Positions 1-14,611 of a stretch of DNA of 64,000 nucleotides are shown here, one piece after another. A program made the position numbers and the translations under genes. Source of the DNA: Sphaeramia orbicularis (lineage: Eukaryota > Chordata > Actinopteri > Kurtiformes > Apogonidae). How positions within the stretch are numbered: position 1 is the first letter of the stretch; each line of letters opens with the position of its first letter. A model generated the notes under the pieces. That model was not told where the DNA came from and ran no database searches. It saw only the letters and a program-made list of their open reading frames with translations. The DNA lies in NCBI RefSeq assembly GCF_902148855.1, contig NC_043978.1:1503152-1567151 (forward strand), read 5' to 3'.

Positions 1-320
1 GGACATTTGGGTCTGTAAGGATTAAAGGTGGGCGTTTGGGTCTTTAAGGGATAAAGGTGGACGTTTGGGTCTTTAAGGGTTAAAGGTGTACGTTTGGGTC
101 TTTAAGGGTTAAAGGTGGACGTTTGGGTCTTCAAGGGTTAAAGGTGGACCTTTGGGTCTTTAAGGGTTAAAGGTGGACATTTGGGTCTTTAAGGGTTAAA
201 GGTGGGCGTTTGGGTCTTTAAGGGATAAAGGTGGACGTTTGGGTCTTTAAGGGTTAAAGGTGGACATTTGGGTCTTTAAGGGTTAAAGGTGGACATTTGG
301 GTCTTTAAGGGTTAAAGGTG
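1..320. repeat. 29-bp minisatellite, about 11 copies
   Basis: Near-perfect tandem copies of a 29-base unit with the core TTTGGGTCTTTAAGGGTTAA. The array starts at or before the window edge. The core is almost the reverse complement of the terminal repeat of the element at 34319-34853 (TTAACCCATAAAGACCCAAA), so the minisatellite probably arose by amplification of that transposon end. Confidence 0.9.
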
Positions 321-1130
<810 letters not shown>

Positions 1131-1483
1131 TTAAAACAAACGAGTACAGCCTAAATTAAAAATGTTTGATTAAAATCAGTAAAACAGTCACTGTTATTTT
1201 CCACTCTTAACTCACATTACAATGAAACACACACATACTGTAAAATAGAAGTTTTTGTTTCAATGTAAAACTATGAGTAAAAGGGCTGCCTTACATTTTT
1301 ATGTCAAATGAAAAAACTGAACTTCTTCTGTTAACGTATGTCGTGTTTTCTCAATGAAATATCCTTTCTTGTGTCTACGTCTGTTTTTTCTTGGACAAAG
1401 ATTTGTTAATTAGTTGAACGTGTTATTAAGTTGTTTGAAAAAAAAAATGTAATCCATCTGAATTAACACTGCATGGTGTAGAC

Positions 1484-1567
1484 CAGGGGTGTCCAGTCCT
1501 GGTCCTCCAGAGCTACTTTAAAACATGCAGGATAGTAGCTCTAGAGGACCAGGACTGGACACCCCTG
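1484..1567. mobile_element. hAT-like MITE, internally shortened (block 1)
   Basis: The terminal inverted repeats begin CAGGGGTGTCCAGTCCTGG and are flanked by the 8-base direct repeats GTGTAGAC and GTGGAGAC. Eight-base target duplications and CAGGG ends fit the hAT superfamily. This copy lacks the central part present in the other blocks, leaving an 84-bp near-palindrome. Confidence 0.75.
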
Positions 1568-1638
1568 GTGGAGACAGATGTTTACTAGTCTGGTTAGTTC
1601 ACATCTGTTATTACATCTCATCAGTCATGACTGGTGTT

Positions 1639-1700
1639 GGAGTCGAACCCACGACCTTCTTGTTAGAAGGCACCTGTACTAATGACTGTACCACCTGTCC
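1639..1700 (-). mobile_element. tRNA-like SINE head (block 1)
   Basis: On the minus strand there is an A-box-like TGGTACAGTCATTAG and a perfect B-box core GGGTTCGACTCC, separated by an anticodon-arm-like stretch. This is the pol III promoter layout of a tRNA-derived SINE. It lacks a proper acceptor stem, so it is not a tRNA gene. The same segment recurs at 3910, 7434, 10908, 14407 and 16711. Confidence 0.6.
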
Positions 1701-1794
1701 TGTTCAAGCCAGAATCATCTATGTTTTTTATTTCTTTAAAAATCGCTATCTCACCGAATCATTTGAAAGCTGACCAAGATCAAATTTAAAATGT

Positions 1795-1822
1795 TATAAT
1801 AATAAAAATAATAATAATAATG

Positions 1823-1872
<50 letters not shown>

Positions 1873-1873
1873 T
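1795..1873. repeat. (TAA)n microsatellite, block 1
   Basis: Imperfect TAA/AAT run between the SINE-like head and the LINE fragment. It is present in six of the SRCR blocks with different lengths. Confidence 0.95.
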
Positions 1874-2566
1874 TTAACACATGGAGGAAACAGAGCTTAG
1901 ACACCAGGAGACAGATGGACCAATCTTCGGGGCAGAAGTTGCAGAGGTAGTGGAACTTCTCCGCATCGGTGGAGCTGGGGGGGTTGATGAGATCCACCCT
2001 GGGTATCTCAAGGCTCTAGATGTTATAGGAATGTCGTGGCTGACACGCCTCTGCAACATTGTGTGGACATCAGGGGCGGTACCTTTGGAGTGGCAAACCA
2101 GGGTGGTGGTCCCCATCTTTAAGAATGAGGACCAGAGGGTGTGTTTCAACTGTACGGGCATCACACTCCTCAGCCTCCCCGGTAAGGTCTACACCAGGGT
2201 ACAGGAGAAGAGGGTACGGTCGATAGCTGAACCTCAGATTAAGGAGGAGCAGTGCAGTTTTCATCCTGGACGTGGAACCGTGGACCAGCTCTTTACCCTC
2301 ACTAGGGTGCTGGAGGGGGCATGGGAGTTTACCCATCCAGTCCACATGTGTTTTGTGGATCTGGAGTAGGTTTATGACCATGTCCCCAGGGGATCCTGTG
2401 GGGGGTGCTCCAGGAGTACGGGGTGGATGGCCTCATGTTAGCGGCCGTTCAGTCCATGTACTAAAGGAGTGTCAGCCTGGTCCATGTAGCCGACAGTAAG
2501 TCGGACCTGTTCCCGGTGAGGGTTGGACTCCACCAGTGCTGTCCTTTGTCACCAGTTCTGTTCATA
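1874..2566 (+). mobile_element. LINE reverse-transcriptase fragment, block 1 (uninterrupted)
   Basis: The plus-strand frame carries non-LTR reverse-transcriptase motifs: GGAGGVDEIHPGYLKALDV, ITLLSLPGKVYTR and EEQCSFHPGRGTVDQLFTL, then CFVDLE followed by a stop (TAG in place of a Lys codon). Degraded homology then continues to about 2566. The family is common in fish and looks RTE/Rex3-like to me, but the clade is not certain. It is truncated at both ends and has no YADD box, so it is not functional. It lies antisense to the host SRCR gene, inside an intron. This copy lacks the 1.17 kb insertion seen in blocks 2, 3, 4 and 6. Confidence 0.85.
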
Positions 2567-3316
<750 letters not shown>

Positions 3317-3674
3317 TTAAAACAAATGAGTATAGCCTAAATTAAAAATGTTTAATTAAAATCAGTAAAACAGTCACTGTTATTTTCCACTCTTAACTCA
3401 CATTACAATGAAACACACACATACTGTAAAATAGAAGTTTTTATTTCAATGTGAAACTTTGAGTAAAAGGGCTACCTTACATTTTTATGTCAAATGAAAA
3501 AACAGAACTTGTTCTGTTGACGTACGTCGTGTTGTCTCAATAAAATATCCTTTCTTGTGTCTACGTATTTCATTTTTTTTGGACACAGATTTGTTCATTA
3601 GTTGAACTCCTTTTTAAGTTGTTTGAACTCACAAAAATGTAATCCAGCTGAATTAAAAATTGCTTGGTGTAGAC

Positions 3675-3838
3675 CAGGGTTGTCCAGTCCTGGTCCTCCA
3701 GAGCTACTATCCTGCATGTTTTAGGTGGATCCCTCTTCCAGCACACCTGACGGTCGTTCTCAGACTTCTGCAGAGCTTGATGTTAGTCTTAAAACATGCA
3801 GGATAGTAGCTCTGGAGGACCAGGACTGGACACCCCTG
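3675..3838. mobile_element. hAT-like MITE, block 2
   Basis: A 164-bp near-palindromic element with CAGGG ends and the left target duplication GTGTAGAC (right copy GTGGAGAC). Full-length form of the element at 1484. Confidence 0.75.
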
Positions 3839-3909
3839 GTGGAGACAGATGTTTACTAGTTTGGTTAATTCACATCTATTATTACAGCTCATCAGTCATG
3901 ACTGGTGTT

Positions 3910-3971
3910 GGAGTCGAACCCACAACCCTCTTGTTAGGAGGCACCTGTACTAATGACTGTACCACCTGTCC
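3910..3971 (-). mobile_element. tRNA-like SINE head, block 2
   Basis: A- and B-box layout as at 1639, with B-box core GGGTTCGACTCC on the minus strand. Confidence 0.55.
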
Positions 3972-4067
3972 TGTTCAAGCCAGAATCATCTATGTTTTTT
4001 TATTTCTTTAAAAATCGCTATCTCACCGAATCATTTGAAAGCTGACCAAGATCAAATTGAAAATGTG

Positions 4068-4079
4068 ATAATAATAATG

Positions 4080-4141
<62 letters not shown>
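4068..4141. repeat. (TAA)n microsatellite, block 2
   Basis: A run of about 24 TAA/AAT triplets with one interruption, the longest pure run among the blocks. Confidence 0.95.
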
Positions 4142-4704
4142 TTTAACTGAGCATATAGTCAGGCGGTGGAAGGAATCTTTTGAGGAGCTCCTCAATCCCA
4201 CCAACACATGGAGGAACACATGGAGGAAACAGAGCTGAGAGACCAGGAGACAGATGGACCAATCTTCGGGGCAGAAGTTGCAGAGGTAGTGGAACTTCTC
4301 CGCATCGGTGGAGCTGGGGGGGTTGATGAGATCCACCCTGGGTATCTCAAGGCTCTAGATGTTATAGGAATGTCGTGGCTGACACGCCTCTGCAACATTG
4401 TGTGGACATCAGGGGCGGTGCCTTTGGAGTGGCAAACCAGGGTGGTGGTCCCCATCTTTAAGAATGGGGACCAGAGGGTGTGTTCCAACTGTACGGGCAT
4501 CACACTCCTCAGCCTCCCCGGTAAGGTCTACACCAGGGTAGAGGAGAAGAGGGTACGGTCGATAGCTGAACCTCAGATTAAGGAGGAGCAGTGCAGTTTT
4601 CATCCGGGACGTGGAACCGTGGACCAGCTCTTTACCCTTGCTAGGGTGCTGGAGGGGGCATGGGAGTTTACCCATCCAGTCCACATGTGTTTTGTGGATC
4701 TGGA
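4142..4704 (+). mobile_element. LINE reverse-transcriptase fragment, block 2 (left part)
   Basis: An open plus-strand frame begins near the RT N-terminus (RRWKESFEELLNPTNT) and runs through PGKVYTR and the GRGTVDQLFTL box. It is cut at CFVDL by the insertion that starts at 4705. The rest of the fragment resumes at 5880. Confidence 0.85.
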
Positions 4705-5874
4705 TCACGTTTCTGGCTTAAATAGTGAACACAGCCGTTTGCGTACCATTGAACGCAAATAGTGAGCCAACGATGGGTTGGCGAACGCAGAGGCTTAACG
4801 AATACAAAATCCATTTCTGCGCTCGTTGCGTTCACTGAGCCATCGTTCGCTCACTATTTGCGTTCAGGGGTGCGCTTAAAAAGGTGCGTTCACTATTTAA
4901 CCCAGAATGAACGCCTCTGCTCCAGCTGTTTCCAGTCATCTGACAGAATTATAGAAGTATTATAGGCTATCTGTGAGCCCAGATCTGTGACCTCCTCCCT
5001 TACCCTCACCTGTCTGGATGGACCTCCTCACCCTCATCTGACTATAGATGGACCCCCTCAACACCCCCCCCCCCCACATACACACACACACTGAACTGAA
5101 CTGAATTATTTACACATATATATCGTGTGTCCAGCTGGACATCTAAGGATGACCCCAGTTATTCCACAGGTGACTTTATTAACAGAACTCTAAACGGTCA
5201 CTGTTGGTCGTAACCACACCAAACAACAGGACAAACAGATTAGATAGAAAAACTGAACTCTGTTCCATTCCTCTCATCCATGCACTCATATCTCCTTAGG
5301 CACGTACACGCACACACACACACACACTGGTGTGTGTGTCACCAGTTCAGTGACTCTGGCCACATACGGTTCTCATTCATTCATTCATTCATTCATTCAT
5401 TCTTCTCTCAAAGCCACACACATTTTGTCCTGAACTAATCTATATTTATCCAAAAATCGATAGAGAATAAAAATTCAGTGAGTGGATCAGTCCTCACTCG
5501 GTAAATTCGTTTTTATCAGTGCAAATGTCCATGGGAAAAATCTGATATCATTAAAGATATTGTCAAACTTGTGTTAAAAATCTTCTTTTTCAATTGTAAA
5601 TGATTTTTCAAAGGAAATACGTGACAGAAACGAAGTGAAATGAAGCTACAAGAATGCATCCTCCTTCTAACAAGTCAGCCCTGAAACGAGGAACTAGGTG
5701 AGCACTCACTTTTAACCAACTAGCCCATTAACGGGAAAGCGCATTTTGCGTTGCGTTAGTTGTTAACGAACAAAGAGCGAGCCCAGAAGCGGGACAGCGC
5801 AAAATGCGTTAAATGGATGCATTTTGCGTTGCGCTGGGCTTAACGATTTAACGAGCTAGTGCAGAAACGAGCCA
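4705..5874. mobile_element. 1.17 kb non-autonomous element inside the LINE (block 2)
   Basis: Comparison with blocks 1 and 5, which have the empty site, defines the insertion precisely. CTGGA is duplicated on both sides (4700-4704 and 5875-5879). The ends share a short inverted repeat (CGTTTCTG). The subterminal regions are rich in GCGTT, GCGAAC and CACTATTTGCG motifs in both orientations. The middle holds a (CA)n run and an (ATTC)n run. There is no open frame of note. It looks like a non-autonomous DNA transposon of a family I do not recognise. Confidence 0.7.
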
Positions 5875-6086
5875 CTGGAGTAGGTTTATGACCATGTCCC
5901 GAGGGGATCCTGTGGGGGGTGCTCCAGGAGTACGGGGTGGATGGCCTCTTGTTAGCGGCCGTTCAGTCCATGTACTAAAGGAGTGTCAGCCTGGTCCATG
6001 TAGCCGACAGTAAGTCGGACCTGTTCCCGGTGAGGGTTGGACTCCACCAGTGCTGTCCTTTGTCACCAGTTCTGTTCATAACTTTT
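5875..6086 (+). mobile_element. LINE reverse-transcriptase fragment, block 2 (right part)
   Basis: Continuation of the split LINE fragment (GTAGGTTTATGACCATGTCC onward), homologous to 2365-2566. Confidence 0.8.
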
Positions 6087-6407
6087 ATTATAATTTTATT
6101 TGTGGATTTTCAACATCATAACATGGATGCATCATACAGTGTGTACATTTTTACTGTCCTTCTAAACATAAGTCCACACCCCCAACTTAGATAGAAACAT
6201 AAACATGTAAATATAAATATACCAAAGACATCAGGAATAGGAACAGGAGGCACATAGCACCCACACAAATTCTAGATGTGAAAACAGTAAAACCTCTTGT
6301 TTCTATTCATACAGTCACTAATCATCTTTAACCAGGTGGTGATCACATACTGAGTCCCAGCTCCACTTTATCTGTTCAGAATAAACCACACTGGCACAAG
6401 CATCTCA

Positions 6408-6851
<444 letters not shown>

Positions 6852-7188
6852 CTAAATTAAAAATGTTTGATGAAAATCAGTAAAACAGTCACTGTTATTT
6901 TCCACTCTTAACTCACATTACAATGAAACACACACATACTGTAAAATAGAAGTTTTTGTTTCAATGTGAAACTATGAGTAAAAGGGCTACCTTACATTTT
7001 TATGTCAAATGAAAAAACGGAACTTCTTCTGTTAACATATGTCGTGTTGTCTCAATAAAATATCCTTTCTTGTGTCTACGTGTTTCTTGTTTTTGGACAC
7101 AGATTTGTTCATTAGTTGAACTCCTTTTTAAGTTGTTTGAACTCACAAAAATGTAATCCAGCTGAATTAAAAATTGCTTGATGTAGAC

Positions 7189-7352
7189 CAGGGTTGTCCA
7201 GTCCTGGTCCTCCAGAGCTACTATCCTGCATGTTTTAGGTGGATCCCTCTTCCAGCACACCTGACGGTCGTTCTCAGACTTCTGCAGAGCTTGATGATAG
7301 GCTTAAAACATGCAGGACAGTAGCTCTAGAGGACCAGGACTGGACACCCCTG
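7189..7352. mobile_element. hAT-like MITE, block 3
   Basis: Same 164-bp element. The right target duplication (GTGTAGAC at 7353-7360) is intact here, which confirms the 8-base duplication. Confidence 0.78.
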
Positions 7353-7433
7353 GTGTAGACGGATGTTTACTAGTTTGGTTAATTCACATCTATTATTACA
7401 TCTCATCAGTCATGACTGGTGTTGGAGTCGAAC

Positions 7434-7495
7434 CCACAACCCTCTTTTTAGGAGGCACCTGTACTAATGACTGTACCACCTGTCCTGTTCAAGCC
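7434..7495 (-). mobile_element. tRNA-like SINE head, block 3
   Basis: Same A/B-box pair as at 1639. Confidence 0.55.
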
Positions 7496-7579
7496 AGAAT
7501 CATCTATGTTTTTTTATTTCGTTAAAAATCGCTATCTCACCGAGTCATATAAAAGCTGACCAAGATAAAATTGAAAATG

Positions 7580-7584
7580 TTATA

Positions 7585-7622
<38 letters not shown>
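7580..7622. repeat. (TAA)n microsatellite, block 3
   Basis: The shortest TAA run of the six blocks. Confidence 0.95.
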
Positions 7623-8185
7623 TTTAACTGAGCATATAGTCAGGCGGTGGAAGGAATACTTTGAGGAGCTCCTCAATCCCACCAACACATGGAGGAACAC
7701 ACAGAGGAAACAGAGCTGAGAGACCAGGAGACAGATGGACCAATCTTCGGGGCAGAAGTTGCAGAGGTAGTGGAACTTCTCCGCATTGGTGGAGCTGGGG
7801 GGGTTGATGAGATCCACCCTGGGTATCTCAAGGCTCTAGATGTTATAGGAATGTCGTGGCTGACACGCCTCTGCAACATTGTGTGGACATCAGGGGCGGG
7901 GCCTTTGGAGTGGCAAACCAGGGTGGTGGTCCCCATCTTTAAGAATGGGGTCCAGAGGGTGTGTTCCAACTGTACGGGCATCACACTCCTCAGCCTCCCC
8001 GGTAAGGTCTACACCAGGGTAGAGGAGAAGAGGGTACGGTCGATAGCTGAACCTCAGATTAAGGAGGAGCAGTGCAGTTTTCATCCTGGACGTGGAACCG
8101 TGGACCAGCTCTTTACCCTTGCTAGGGTGCTGGAGGGGGCATGGGAGTTTACCCATCCAGTCCACATGTGTTTTGTGGATCTGGG
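7623..8185 (+). mobile_element. LINE reverse-transcriptase fragment, block 3 (left part)
   Basis: Same fragment as at 4142, open from RRWKEYFEELLNPTNT to CFVDL, then cut by the 8186-9361 insertion. Confidence 0.85.
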
Positions 8186-9361
8186 GCACGTTTCTGGCTT
8201 AAATAGTGAACACAGCCGTTTGCGTACCATTGAACGCAAATAGTGAGCCAACGATGGGTTGGCGAACGCAGAGGCTTAACGAATGCAAAATCCATTTCTG
8301 CGCTCATTGCGTTCACTAAGCCATCGTTCGCTCACTATTTGCGTTCAGGGGTGCGCTTAAAAAGGTGCGTTCACTATTTAACCCAGAATGAACGCCTCTG
8401 CTCCAGCTGTTTCCAGTCATCTGACAGAATTATAGAAGTATTATAGGCTATCTGTGAGCCCAGATCTGTGACCTCCTCCCTTACCCTCACCTGTCTGGAT
8501 GGACCTCCTCACCCTCATCTGACTATAGATGGACCCCCTCAACTGCCCCCCCCACATACACACACACACTGAACTGAACTGAATTATTTACACATATATA
8601 TCGTGTGTCCAGCTGGACATCTAAGGATGACCCCAGTTATTCCGCAGGTGACTTTATTAACAGAACTCTAAACGGTCACTGTTGGTCGTAACCACACCAA
8701 ACAACAGGACAAACAGATTAGATAGAAAAACTGAACTCTGTTCCATTCCTCTCATCCATGCACTCATATCTCCTTAGGCACGTACACGCACACACACACA
8801 CACACACCCACTGGTGTGTGTGTCACCAGTTCAGTGACTCTGGCCACATACGGTTCTCATTCATTCATTCATTCATTCATTCATTCATTCTTCTCTCAAA
8901 GCCACACACATTTTGTCCTGAACTAATCTATATTTATCCAAAAATCGATCGAGAATAAAATTCAGTGAGTGGATCAGTCCTCACTCGGTAAATTAGTTTT
9001 TATCAGCGCAAATGTCCATGGGAAAAATCTGATATCATCAAAGATATTGTTAAACTTGTGTTAAAAATCTTCTTTTTCAATTGTAAATAACGTATCAAAG
9101 GAAATATGTGACAGAAACGAAGTGAAATGAAGCTACAAGAATGCATCCTCCTTCTAACAAGTCAGCCCTGAAACGAGGAACTAGGTGAGCACTCACTTTT
9201 AACCAACTAGCCCATTAACGGGAAAGTGCATTTTGCGTTGCGTTAGTTGTTAACGAACAAAGAGCGAGCCCAGAAGCGGGACAGCGCAAAATGCGTTAAA
9301 TGGATGCATTTTGCGTTGCGCTGGGCTTAACGATTTAACGAGCTAGTGCAGAAACGAGCCC
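8186..9361. mobile_element. 1.17 kb non-autonomous element, block 3
   Basis: Same element and same insertion point as at 4705. The left target copy has drifted (CTGGG) and the right one is CTGGA (9362-9366). The (CA)n and (ATTC)n runs differ in length from the other copies. Confidence 0.7.
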
Positions 9362-9570
9362 CTGGAGTAGGTTTATGACCATGTCCCCAGGGGATCCTGT
9401 GGGGGGTGCTCCAGGAGTACAGGGTGGATGGCCTCTTGTTCATGGCCGTTCAGTCCATGTACTAAAGGAGTGTCAGCCTGGTCCATGTAGCCGACAGTAA
9501 GTCGGACCTGTTCCCGGTGAGGGTTGGACTCTACCAGTGCTGCCCTTTGTCACCAGTTCTGTTCAGAACT
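9362..9570 (+). mobile_element. LINE reverse-transcriptase fragment, block 3 (right part)
   Basis: Continuation of the split LINE fragment, homologous to 5875-6086. Confidence 0.78.
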
Positions 9571-9895
9571 TTTATTATAATTTTATTTGTGGATTTTCAA
9601 CATCATAACATGGATGCATCATACAGTGTGTACATTTTTACTGTCCTTCTAAACGTAAGACCCCATCCCCAACTTAGATAGAAACATAAACATGTAAATA
9701 TAAATATACCAAAGACATCAGGAATAGGAACAGGAGGCACATAGCATCCACACAAATTCTAGATGTGAAAACAGCAAAAACCTCTTGTTTCTATTCATAC
9801 AGTCACTAATCATCTTTAACCAGGTGGTGATCACATACTGAGTCCCAGCTCCACTTTATCTGTTCAGAATAAACCACACTGGCACAAGCATCTCA

Positions 9896-10318
<423 letters not shown>

Positions 10319-10672
10319 TTAAAACAAACGAGTACAGCCTAAATTAAAAATGTGTGATTAAAATCAGTAAAACAGTCACTGTTATTTTCCACTTTTAACT
10401 CACATTACAATGAAACACACACATACTGTAAAATAGAAGTTTTTGTTTCAATGTAAAACTATGAGTAAAAGGGCTACCTTACATTTTTATGTCAAATGAA
10501 AAAACAGAACTTCTTCTGTTAACGTACGTCGTGTTGTCTCAATGAAATATCCTTTCTTGTGTCTACGTCTGTTTTTTCTTGGACAAAGATTTGGTAATTA
10601 GGTGAACTTGTTGTTAAGTTGTTTGAAAAAAAAAAATGTAATCCATCTGAATTAACACTGCATGGTGTAGAC

Positions 10673-10836
10673 CAGGGGTGTCCAGTCCTGGTCCTCCAGA
10701 GCTACTATCCTGCATGTTTTCGATGGATCCCTCTTCCAGCACACCTGACGGTCGTTCTCAGACTTCTGCAGAGCTTGATGATAGGCTTAAAACATGCAGG
10801 ATAGTAGCTCTAGAGGACCAGGACTGGACACCCCTG
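10673..10836. mobile_element. hAT-like MITE, block 4
   Basis: Same 164-bp element with CAGGGGTGTCC ends. Confidence 0.75.
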
Positions 10837-10907
10837 GTGGAGACAGATGTTTACTAGTCTGGTTAATTCACATCTATTATTACATCTCATCAGTCATGAC
10901 TGGTGTT

Positions 10908-10969
10908 GGAGTCGAACCCACGACCTTCTTCTTAGAAGGCACCTGTACTAATGACTGTACCACCTGTCC
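10908..10969 (-). mobile_element. tRNA-like SINE head, block 4
   Basis: Same A/B-box pair as at 1639. Confidence 0.55.
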
Positions 10970-11063
10970 TGTTCAAGCCAGAATCATCTATGTTTTTTAT
11001 TTCTTTAAGAATCGCTATCTCACCGAGCCATTTAAAAGCTGACCAAGATCAAATTGAAAATGA

Positions 11064-11064
11064 G

Positions 11065-11117
<53 letters not shown>
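11064..11117. repeat. (TAA)n microsatellite, block 4
   Basis: Pure TAA run next to the LINE fragment. Confidence 0.95.
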
Positions 11118-11680
11118 TTTAACTGAGCATATAGTCAGGCGGTGGAAGGAATCTTTTGAGGAGCTCCTCAATCCCACCAACACATGGATGAACACATGGA
11201 GGAAACAGAGCTGAGAGACCAGGAGACAGATGGATCAATCTTCGGGGCAGAAGTTGCAGAGGTAGTGGAACTTCTCCGCATCGGTGGAGCTGGGGGGGTT
11301 GATGAGATCCACCCTGGGTATCTCAAGGCTCTAGATGTTATAGGAATGTCGTGGCTGACACGCCTCTGCAACATTGTGTGGACATCAGGGGCGGGGCCTT
11401 TGGAGTGGCAAACCAGGGTGGTGGTCCCCATCTTTAAGAATGGGGACCAGAGGGTGTGTTCCACCTGTACGGGCATCACACTCCTCAGCCTCCCCGGTAA
11501 GGTCTACACCAGGGTAGAGGAGAAGAGGGTACGGTCGATAGCTGAACTTCAGATTAAGGAGGAGCAGTGCAGTTTTCATCCTGGACGTGGAACCGTGGAC
11601 CAGCTCTTTACCCTTGCTAGGGTGCTGGAGGGGGCATGGGAGTTTACCCATCCAGTCCACATGTGTTTTGTGGATCTGGA
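11118..11680 (+). mobile_element. LINE reverse-transcriptase fragment, block 4 (left part)
   Basis: Same RT fragment with minor substitutions, cut at CFVDLD by the insertion at 11681. Confidence 0.85.
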
Positions 11681-12863
11681 TCACGTTTCTGGCTTAAATA
11701 GTGAACACAGCCGTTTGCGTACCATTGAACGCAAATAGTGAGCCAACGATGGGTTGGCGAACGCAGAGGCTTAACGAATGCAAAATCCGTTTCTGTGCTC
11801 GTTGCGTTCACTAAGCCATCGTTCGCTCACTATTTGCGTCCAGGGGTGCGCTTAAACAGGTGCGTTCACTATTTAACCCAGAATGAATGCCTCTGCTCCA
11901 GCTGTTTCCAGTCATCTGACAGAATTATAGAAGTATTATAGGCTATCTGTGAGCCCAGATCTGTGACCTCCTCCCTTACCCTCACCTGTCTGGATGGACC
12001 TCCTCACCCTCATCTGACTATAGATGGACCCCCTCAACTGCCCCCCCACATACACACACACACTGAACTGAACTGAATTATTTACACTTATATATCGTGT
12101 GTCCAGCTGGACATCTAAGGATGACCCCAGTTATTCCACAGGTGACTTTATTAACAGAACTCTAAACGGTCACTGTTGGTCGTAACCACACCAAACAACA
12201 GGACAAACAGATTAGATAGAAAAACTGAACTCTGTTCCATTCCTCTCATCCATGCACTCATATCTCCTTAGGCACGTACACGCGCACACACACACACACA
12301 CTGGTGTGTGTGTCACCAGTTCACTGACTCTGGCCACATACGGTTCTCATTCATTCATTCATTCATTCATTCATTCATTCATTCATTCATTCTTCTCTCA
12401 AAGCCACACACATTTTGTCCTGAACTAATCTATATTTATCCAAAAATCGACCGAGAATAAAATTCAGTGAGTGGATCAGTCCTCACTCGGTAAATTTGTT
12501 TTTATCAGCGCAAGTGTCCATGGGAAAAATCTGATATCATTAAAGATATTGTCAAACTTGTGTTAAAAATCTTCTTTTTCAATTGTAAATAATGTTTCAA
12601 AGGAAATACGTGACAGAAACGAAGCGAAATGAAGCTACAAGAATACATCCTCCTTCTAACAAGTCAGCCCTGAAACGAGGAACTAGGCGAGCACTCACTT
12701 TTAACCAACTAGCCCATTAACGGGAAAGCGCATTTTGCGTTGCGTTAGTTGTTAACGAACAAAGAGCGAGCCCAGAAGCGGGACAGCGCAAAATGCGTTA
12801 AATGGATGCATTTTGCGTTGCGCTGGGCTTAACAATTTAACGAGCTAGTGCAGAAACGAGCCC
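11681..12863. mobile_element. 1.17 kb non-autonomous element, block 4
   Basis: Same insertion point, with CTGGA on both sides (11676-11680 and 12864-12868). It has the longest (ATTC)n run of the four copies. Confidence 0.7.
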
Positions 12864-13075
12864 CTGGAGTAGGTTTATGACCATGTCCCCAGGGGATCCT
12901 GTGGGGGGTGCTCCAGGAGTACAGGGTGGATGGCCTCTTGTTCATGGCCGTTCAGTCCATGTACTAAAGGACTGTCAGCCTGGTCCATGTAGCCGACAGT
13001 AAGTCGGACCTGTTCCCGGTGAGGGTTGGACTCTACCAGTGCTGCCCTTTGTCACCAGTTCTGTTCATAACTTTT
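12864..13075 (+). mobile_element. LINE reverse-transcriptase fragment, block 4 (right part)
   Basis: Continuation of the split LINE fragment. It shares the TTCATGGCC variant with blocks 3 and 6, whereas blocks 1, 2 and 5 have TTAGCGGCC. Confidence 0.78.
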
Positions 13076-13395
13076 ATTATAATTTTATTTGTGGATTTTC
13101 AACATCATAACATGGATGCATCATACAGTGTGTACAGTTTTACTGTCCTTCTAAACATAAGTCCACACCCCCAACTTAAATAGAAACATAAACATGTAAA
13201 TATAAATATACCAAAGACATCAGGAATAGGAACAGGAGGCACATAGCATCCACACAAATTCTAGATGTGAAAACAGTAAAACCTCTTGTTCTATTCATAC
13301 AGTCACTAATCATCTTTAACCAGGTGGTGATCACATACTGAGTCCCAGCTCCACTTTATCTGTTCAGAATAAACCACACTGGCAAAAGCATCTCA

Positions 13396-13818
<423 letters not shown>

Positions 13819-14171
13819 TTAAAACAAACAAGTATCGCCTAAATTAAAAATGTGTGATTAAAATCAGTAAAACAGTCACTGTTATTTTCCACTCTTAACT
13901 CACATTACAATGAAACACACACATACTGTAAAATAGAAGTTTTTGTTTCAATGTGAAACTATGAGTAAAAGGGCTACCTTACATTTTTATGTCAAATGAA
14001 AAAACAGAACTTGTTCTGTTGACGTACGTCGTGTTTTCTCAATGACATATCCTTTCTTGTGTCTACGTCTGTTTTTTCTTGGACAAAGATTTGTTCATTA
14101 GTTGAACTTGTTGTTAAGTTGTTTGAAAAAAAAAATGTAATCCATCTGAATTAACACTGCATGGTGTAGAC

Positions 14172-14335
14172 CAGGGTTGTCCAGTCCTGGTCCTCCAGAG
14201 CTACTATCCTGCATGTTTTAGGTGGATCCCTCTTCCAGCACACCTGACGGTCGTTCTCAGACTTCTGCAGAGCTTGATGATAGGCTTAAAACATGCAGGA
14301 TAGTAGCTCTAGAGGACCAGGACTGGACACCCCTG
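14172..14335. mobile_element. hAT-like MITE, block 5
   Basis: Same 164-bp element. Confidence 0.75.
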
Positions 14336-14406
14336 GTGGAGACAGATGTTTACTAGTTTGGTTAATTCACATCTGTTATTACATCTCATCAGTCATGACT
14401 GGTGTT

Positions 14407-14468
14407 GGAGTCGAACCCACGACCTTCTTGTTAGGAGGCACCTGTACTAATGACTGTACCACCTGTCC
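14407..14468 (-). mobile_element. tRNA-like SINE head, block 5
   Basis: Same A/B-box pair as at 1639. Confidence 0.55.
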
Positions 14469-14562
14469 TGTTCAAGCCAGAATCATCTATGTTTTTTATT
14501 TCTTTAAGAATCGCTATCTCACCGAGCCATTTAAAAGCTGACCAAGATCAAATTGAAAATGT

Positions 14563-14563
14563 G

Positions 14564-14610
<47 letters not shown>

Positions 14611-14611
14611 T
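14563..14611. repeat. (TAA)n microsatellite, block 5
   Basis: Pure TAA run next to the LINE fragment. Confidence 0.95.

Noticed and set aside
1639-1700. A tRNA gene (GGGTTCGACTCC with an A box)
   Set aside because: No acceptor stem or complete cloverleaf, and the same segment lies in six transposon-rich blocks. It is better read as a SINE head.
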